A stretch of DNA of 64,000 nucleotides, taken from Tamarix chinensis (Eukaryota; Streptophyta; Magnoliopsida; Caryophyllales; Tamaricaceae). The stretch lies in assembly GCA_030549775.1 (NCBI GenBank), contig CM060175.1, forward strand, positions 105,641,422 to 105,705,421. The letters run 5' to 3'. Shown piece by piece: positions 59,291 to 64,000 of this stretch (position 1 is its first letter; each line of letters starts with the position of its first letter). The position numbers were made by a program, and so were the translations under genes. The notes beneath the pieces were generated by a model. That model was not told the origin of the DNA, ran no database searches, and saw only the letters and a program-made list of their open reading frames with translations.

Positions 59291-61689
59291 CACACAACAT
59301 CCTCAAAACGCCGCCGCTTAGCATTAGTGTTATAAGTGTATAACATTCAGCTCAGTTGCTAACTTTGAGCTATGTGTGTTGATGCTGATGTGAATGATTC
59401 TCCAAACTCAGATTTACATTTCTCCACCTCGTCTACATAGCAGAAACACGACATTAGTTGGTAGTAGTATTTAAACTTGTATTTGGACACTAGTTTTGTC
59501 AAGATATCTATAATCCCCCGAATTTTTAAAAGCCTATAATTTAATAAATAAATTTTATTTGGGATAAATTAGCCTTTAAATTAATTTAGTTTAATTATTT
59601 ATGGATTTTTGAGTATATAAAATTGGATATAAATATTTAATAAAATAAAATAAATACTTTTTTATTTTATCATAACCTTTTTATTTAAATAATTTTCCAA
59701 ACCATTATTTTACTAAAATTATCCCTTTTAACCCTTATAGTTTAATTGTATTAAATTAAATTATTAAATCAATTTACTACCCAAGAATATTATATTTTAT
59801 AAATTAAATTATTTTATTTAATACCATTTTTCTTTTTCTTTTCCTTTTTCCCTTTTTTTTTCTCCTTTTTATCCTTTTCCTCTTTTCCTTCTTTTTCTTT
59901 TCTTTGGGCCGCCGGCTGGCTCGGCCTGTCGTGCCCTCCCCTCCTACGCTGGGCCGCTGGCCCATTCTTCCTCCTCTCCCTTCCTTTCCTGCGTCACCCG
60001 GCCACCACTTTCTTTTCTTTTCTTTCTTCCTCGACCGGGCCGGCCTGCTGCTTTCTTTTCTCTTCCTCCCGTTGCACGCACCAGCCCCCTCCCCCGACTC
60101 TCCTTCTTCTTCTTTCTTTCTTCTTCCTCCATCCCCGGCAAGAATCCCGGCCATCCACCTGCAACTCCCTCTCCCCCGTTGACCTCCCTAACTCTCCCTC
60201 TCTCTCTCTCTCACCCACCATTTCTCTATCCCCATCCCTGCCCCACCATTTCTCCTTTCCCCCATGCCCGACCATACCTCCATTCTCCCTCTCCCTGCCA
60301 CCGCCATTCCTCTACCACCCTACAGCCACCCCTCGAGCCCCTATCCCTTCCCTTCTCTTCCTCTTCTATTTCTTCCTCCTTCCCTGCCCGTTCTGCATTT
60401 TTCTCGAGCCTCCCGATGCTCCCCAACCCTCTCTTTTCTTTCCTTTCTTCTCCTCCCCTCTCTCCCCCTGTTTTTGTTTCGCCACCCATCTATGTCGTTG
60501 CCACCGCCTCAACCACCACCTGCACCACCCTCTACCTCACCCCCAACCTATCACAGCCCACACCGAGCCACACCGCAGCCCCTTCTTCCTCCTTTCTTCT
60601 TTTTCTCTTCTTTCCCTCCCTTCTCGGCAACCACCCTACACCGCCATATTCCGCCACTGTCCCGCCGCTTATGCTGCCACCTAAGCCACCGAATTACTCC
60701 CTACAATCCCCTCTACCACCCCCAATCCTATATTTCCCGAAAACACCACCCAAAGGCCTTCATTTTCCCTCCCTATTTTCCTTCCTCACCAGCCTTCCAT
60801 TTCGACCCCACTTCGGCCGCCACCTTCGCGGCCTCGCTGTCGCCGCCTCCGCCACCTTTAGCCACCTTCAACCCATCCCCGACTACCCTCGACACCTCTG
60901 CATCCTTCCCTTGCCTTAAATCTCCCCCACATGCCTCTTTTCCTAGCCTAAAAACCCTAACCCGAAATTGCCCATTTTTCCTCTCTTCACCACCTTCGAG
61001 CCCCCCTCCTCCTCATCCTTTGCATGTAGCTCATGCTGCATTAGCAGCATGAGTTTCTGTATTTCTTGATCTATTTGTTTAATAATTTTAAGGTATAATT
61101 ATATTTTAAGTTAATTATTCTATTAATTGTTAAAGCCTTATATTTTTGATTTCATAATTTCTAATGTAATAAGTCTTGAATTATTTTTAGGTATTGGTTT
61201 TGATAAATCAATCTTGAACCTTAAACCGGAATACCAGTAAGGTTCGTTTTTGCATAAATCGAGGTAATCGTTAAATTCCACTTAAACGCATGGATTAGCG
61301 TATGTTAGCACATTAGGCATTTTTAATGTGCATTATGCTTGATATATGTTGTTAATATATTATATATGTTTTCTTGTGTTGGTTGATGAAAAGGAAGTAT
61401 GATAGATTATGTGTTATGTTTGGAGATATTGTTTAAGGTAGAAGTTGGTTATTAATGAAAATGTTAAGTACTATCCATGTTGTATTATGCTATTGTGATC
61501 TTAATGCATGATTAATGTTTTGTGAGCCTTAGGGGATTTTATTAATGTACCTTGTAAAAGAATATGGCTTAATATATATATATATGGGTGCCAATAAGTA
61601 TTGTATTAATTATAAGAGTTGTGGATAAGGTGTTAATATTACTAATTTATATAGTAATAATAATAATAATTTAATATAAGTGGAGTAAT

Positions 61690-62230
61690 AAGTGTTGAGA
61701 TGGTAAATTTGTAAATAGAGGGATAGACTGGTAATTTTGTAACAAAAGGGTAATTTGGTAATTTTGTATCAAAAGGGCAAATTGGTAATTTGTAATAAAA
61801 GGGCAATTTGGTAATTTTGTAATAAAAAGGGTGATTTGGTAATTTTGTAATAAAAGGGCAATTTGATAATTTTGTAATAAAAAGGATAATTTGGTAATTT
61901 TGTAATAAAAGGGCAATTTGATAATTTTGTAATAAAAAGGATAATTTGGTAATTTTGTAATAAAAGGGCAACTTGGTAATTTTGTAATAAAGGGGCAAAT
62001 TGGTAATTTTATAACAAAAGGGCAAAATGGTAATTTTGAAAATAAAAGGGATAAAAGTGGAAATTGGAAAGGAGTAACTTGGTAATTATAATTGAGAAGG
62101 GTAAAATGATAATTTAATAAAAGAGAAGGGTAAAATGATAATTTCATAATGAAGGGTAAAATGGTAAATATGATAAGTGTGAGGGGTAATTTGGTAATTA
62201 GGATATTGAGTAGGGGTAATTTGGTAATTT
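61690..62230 (+). repeat. 27-bp minisatellite in the plus-strand LTR
   Basis: About fifteen or more imperfect copies of TTGGTAATTTTGTAATAAAA plus GGGCAAT. Because 27 is divisible by three, open frames run through it on the opposite strand; these are incidental. Confidence 0.9.
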
Positions 62231-63309
62231 GACCAACTCAAAGGCAATTTATTAATTATAATAAAGGGAAAAGGTCAAAGTGGTAATTTAACCAACCAAA
62301 TGGAAAATATATTAAGTTTAATAATTACAAAGAGTGATTAGTGGTCTAACAAGCATGGGAAATAGCTTGGCAACCTAAACCGAATAAGGAGGTAGCTAAG
62401 GGCGCCTATGTGTTACGTGTTTTACTTGCCTTGGATGCCTTGTACAATTATATGTCGTGTTTTATATACTATTATCTTAACTGTTTCATGTGTAGCGTGA
62501 CTTTGAATTGAGATGTGTACATGTGTCCTCTTTTGGTATGTGATAATACGGATATGCCATAAGTTACGATGTGATGTGATGTGGCCCTTTAGGACATGCA
62601 TGCTAGGATAATTAATATGGTAATGTGGGGCGGAGGCATGAAAAAGAGAAATGGGAGAGAAAGATAACTAAGGGGAAGTAAATTGGCTAATGTAGGTATG
62701 GGACGAACTAGGGTTTACATGGGATGGTTAGAGTCCGCATTGGGGCAAACTTTACGTATGAAAAGTTGCCCCGGGACGTGAGGAAGATAATAGAAGTGTC
62801 GTTTGGGTGTCTGGGGGTTTTGGGCGAAAAATAGTACATGGGATAGTATAAGGGTGCGTAGGAGACTAGACTAGAGTTTAAGGGGAAATCCTAATCTAAG
62901 TAGGGGAAGAAGAAAAAGAAAATAATAATAATAAGTGAGAATGAGATGGGCATGAAGTGAGGGTGGAACCGAAGGGTCGAGATGTGTAGGGGTGATAAAA
63001 TAGTCTGGATTGTGCGAGGTAGAAAAGGATGGGCCACATAGGCCCAGGTTAGGGTTTCTAGAGAAAACCCTAGGGGAAGGCGGTGAGTGGACTTTGAAGG
63101 CATAAAGTGTGGGCCTTGACCCACGTACTTAGGAATTTGGGCTCTCGGTGTGAATAAGTGGATTCAAGGAAGGATGTCGGGGCAAGTTAGGAGGCGCCGA
63201 GTCTCAAGATATGGGACGTGCCCTCTTAGGAGAATAAGTATAGCTGGAGTTAGCCATGCATATCTAGGGCAGAACCTATTGAATAAGATACGATAAAATA
63301 CTAATCATA

Positions 63310-63690
63310 TAAAGTAAAAGATTATTGAGGCGGGTCCAACCGATCCACCGGTTAGTAATAGTGGTTAGGTGTGTTTTGCCCTATAAGTGACCGATCCACT
63401 GGCGAACAATAGTGGTGTGGACTTTGTCTCGCAAGTAACCGGCCCACCGGCAATAATAGTGGGGTGACTCGAGCTCAATAAACGCAAACCAGAGTGTGCT
63501 AAAGGTACTTAAAAGATACTAATTACTTATAGTGGAACACTATGTGAATAGGAACCAGCCGATCCACGGGTTAGTAATAGTGGTTAGGTGTGTTCTGCCC
63601 TATAAGTGACCGATCCACCGGCGAATAATAGTGGTGTGGACTTTGTCCCACAAGTGACCGGCCCACCAGCTAAAATTGTGGGGTGTTCCT
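63310..63690. repeat. CCGATCCACCGG tandem units in the plus-strand LTR
   Basis: Two blocks (63330-63460 and 63557-63680), each with GACCGATCCAC(C/T)GGCGAA and AATAGTGGTGTGGACTTTGTC. They are the reverse complement of the array at 45310-45660. Confidence 0.85.
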
Positions 63691-64000
63691 GTACTTACAT
63701 GGATTCGATAAAATTCATGGTGTGCATCGACTTCCGATAAAAATATTAATTAAATAATTAATCTGAAATAAGTATATACTTTATGTGTGGCCTTGATCAT
63801 TTATACGTGATAGACTTTCTTCATGACCTTATGTACTATATGTGTGGGTTTGAATAATATGTTTACACCTATCGTTATGTATGAATATAGTAATATAACA
63901 TGTGTTATATTGCGGACCTTTTTTTAAGTGTGTATTTAAAGGGTTACTCAATACCGTAGTATTGAAGGTTCCCTTCGTGGGGCCCATACCTATTCAATGA

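Larger units (their letters stand above)
59509..64000 (+). repeat. Tekay-like gypsy LTR in plus orientation, running off the window
   Basis: The start (about TATAATCCCCCGAATTTTT) resembles the TGTAATRCCCC start of this LTR type. It carries the pyrimidine-rich block (59820-60480), the C-rich block and, near its end, text matching the chromovirus right LTR in reverse: TCGACTTCCGATAAAAA at 63728 versus the complement at 45246-45262, and the CCGATCCACCGG tandem units. At least 4.5 kb, so the element body lies right of the window. The exact left border is not fixed and no target duplication was seen. Confidence 0.72.

Noticed and set aside
60179..61052. Two overlapping open frames of about 250 codons rich in Pro and Ser
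   Set aside because: Both come from a long C/T-rich LTR block with few possible stops. Two frames are open at once and the text is low-complexity, so no protein is supported.
61642..62147. Open frames with repeated ITKLPFYYK text
   Set aside because: They are the translation of the 27-bp minisatellite on the minus strand in two frames.
1..64000. CRISPR arrays, rRNA genes, tRNA genes, prophage or operon structures
   Set aside because: None seen. Direct repeats present are LTRs, minisatellites or microsatellites in a plant nuclear context.

Overview
The window is nuclear DNA of a flowering plant, most likely a eudicot. The evidence is spliced genes with GT-AG introns, two tandem ACD6-like ankyrin/PGG genes, and dense nested plant transposons: Ty1/copia, Ty3/gypsy of the Athila and chromovirus (Tekay/Del-like) types, L1, CACTA and hAT. 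I see no bacterial-type genes, rRNA, tRNA or CRISPR array. I cannot name the species.

Layout. 1-4671: decayed Ty1/copia element (+) with its 3' LTR, cut by a hAT MITE at 2580-2909. 4886-12907: broken ACD6-like gene A (-), with a complete copia element (6362-11094, 5-bp target duplication GCTAT) in its second intron. 13.5-17.0 kb: decayed repeat DNA. 17.0-19.9 kb: Athila-like gag-pol remnant. 19.9-34.6 kb: one CACTA element, truncated at its 5' end, with two hAT MITEs, a non-autonomous LTR element (23380-27989, 1511-bp LTRs, TSD TCCCT) and a full-length L1 (28505-33663, 13-bp TSD) nested inside it. 34.6-35.6 kb: copia remnant. 35.6-46.6 kb: Tekay-like chromovirus (-) with both LTRs truncated at opposite ends, carrying a hAT MITE that itself carries a second MITE. 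46.6-48.1 kb: unassigned. 48119-51087: intact four-exon ACD6-like gene B (-), 763 codons before the stop. 51771-57747: a potentially autonomous hAT transposon with a perfect 8-bp TSD and a four-exon transposase carrying one stop. 58643-59290: another hAT MITE family. 59.5 kb to the window end: a long Tekay-like LTR in the opposite orientation.

How it fits together. The two ankyrin genes are a same-strand tandem pair pushed about 35 kb apart by layered insertions; B stays open while A has lost its frame. The main system is a hAT lineage sharing the terminal sequence TAGGG(A/C)TG. One large coding element and five short non-coding relatives lie in the window. Each has an 8-bp target duplication (perfect or 7 of 8), but they differ in the repeated motif just inside their ends. 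The MITE at 41942-42403 matches both ends of the coding element and looks like its internally deleted derivative.

All calls were made by reading the sequence and conceptual translations. No database search, alignment program or expression data was used.
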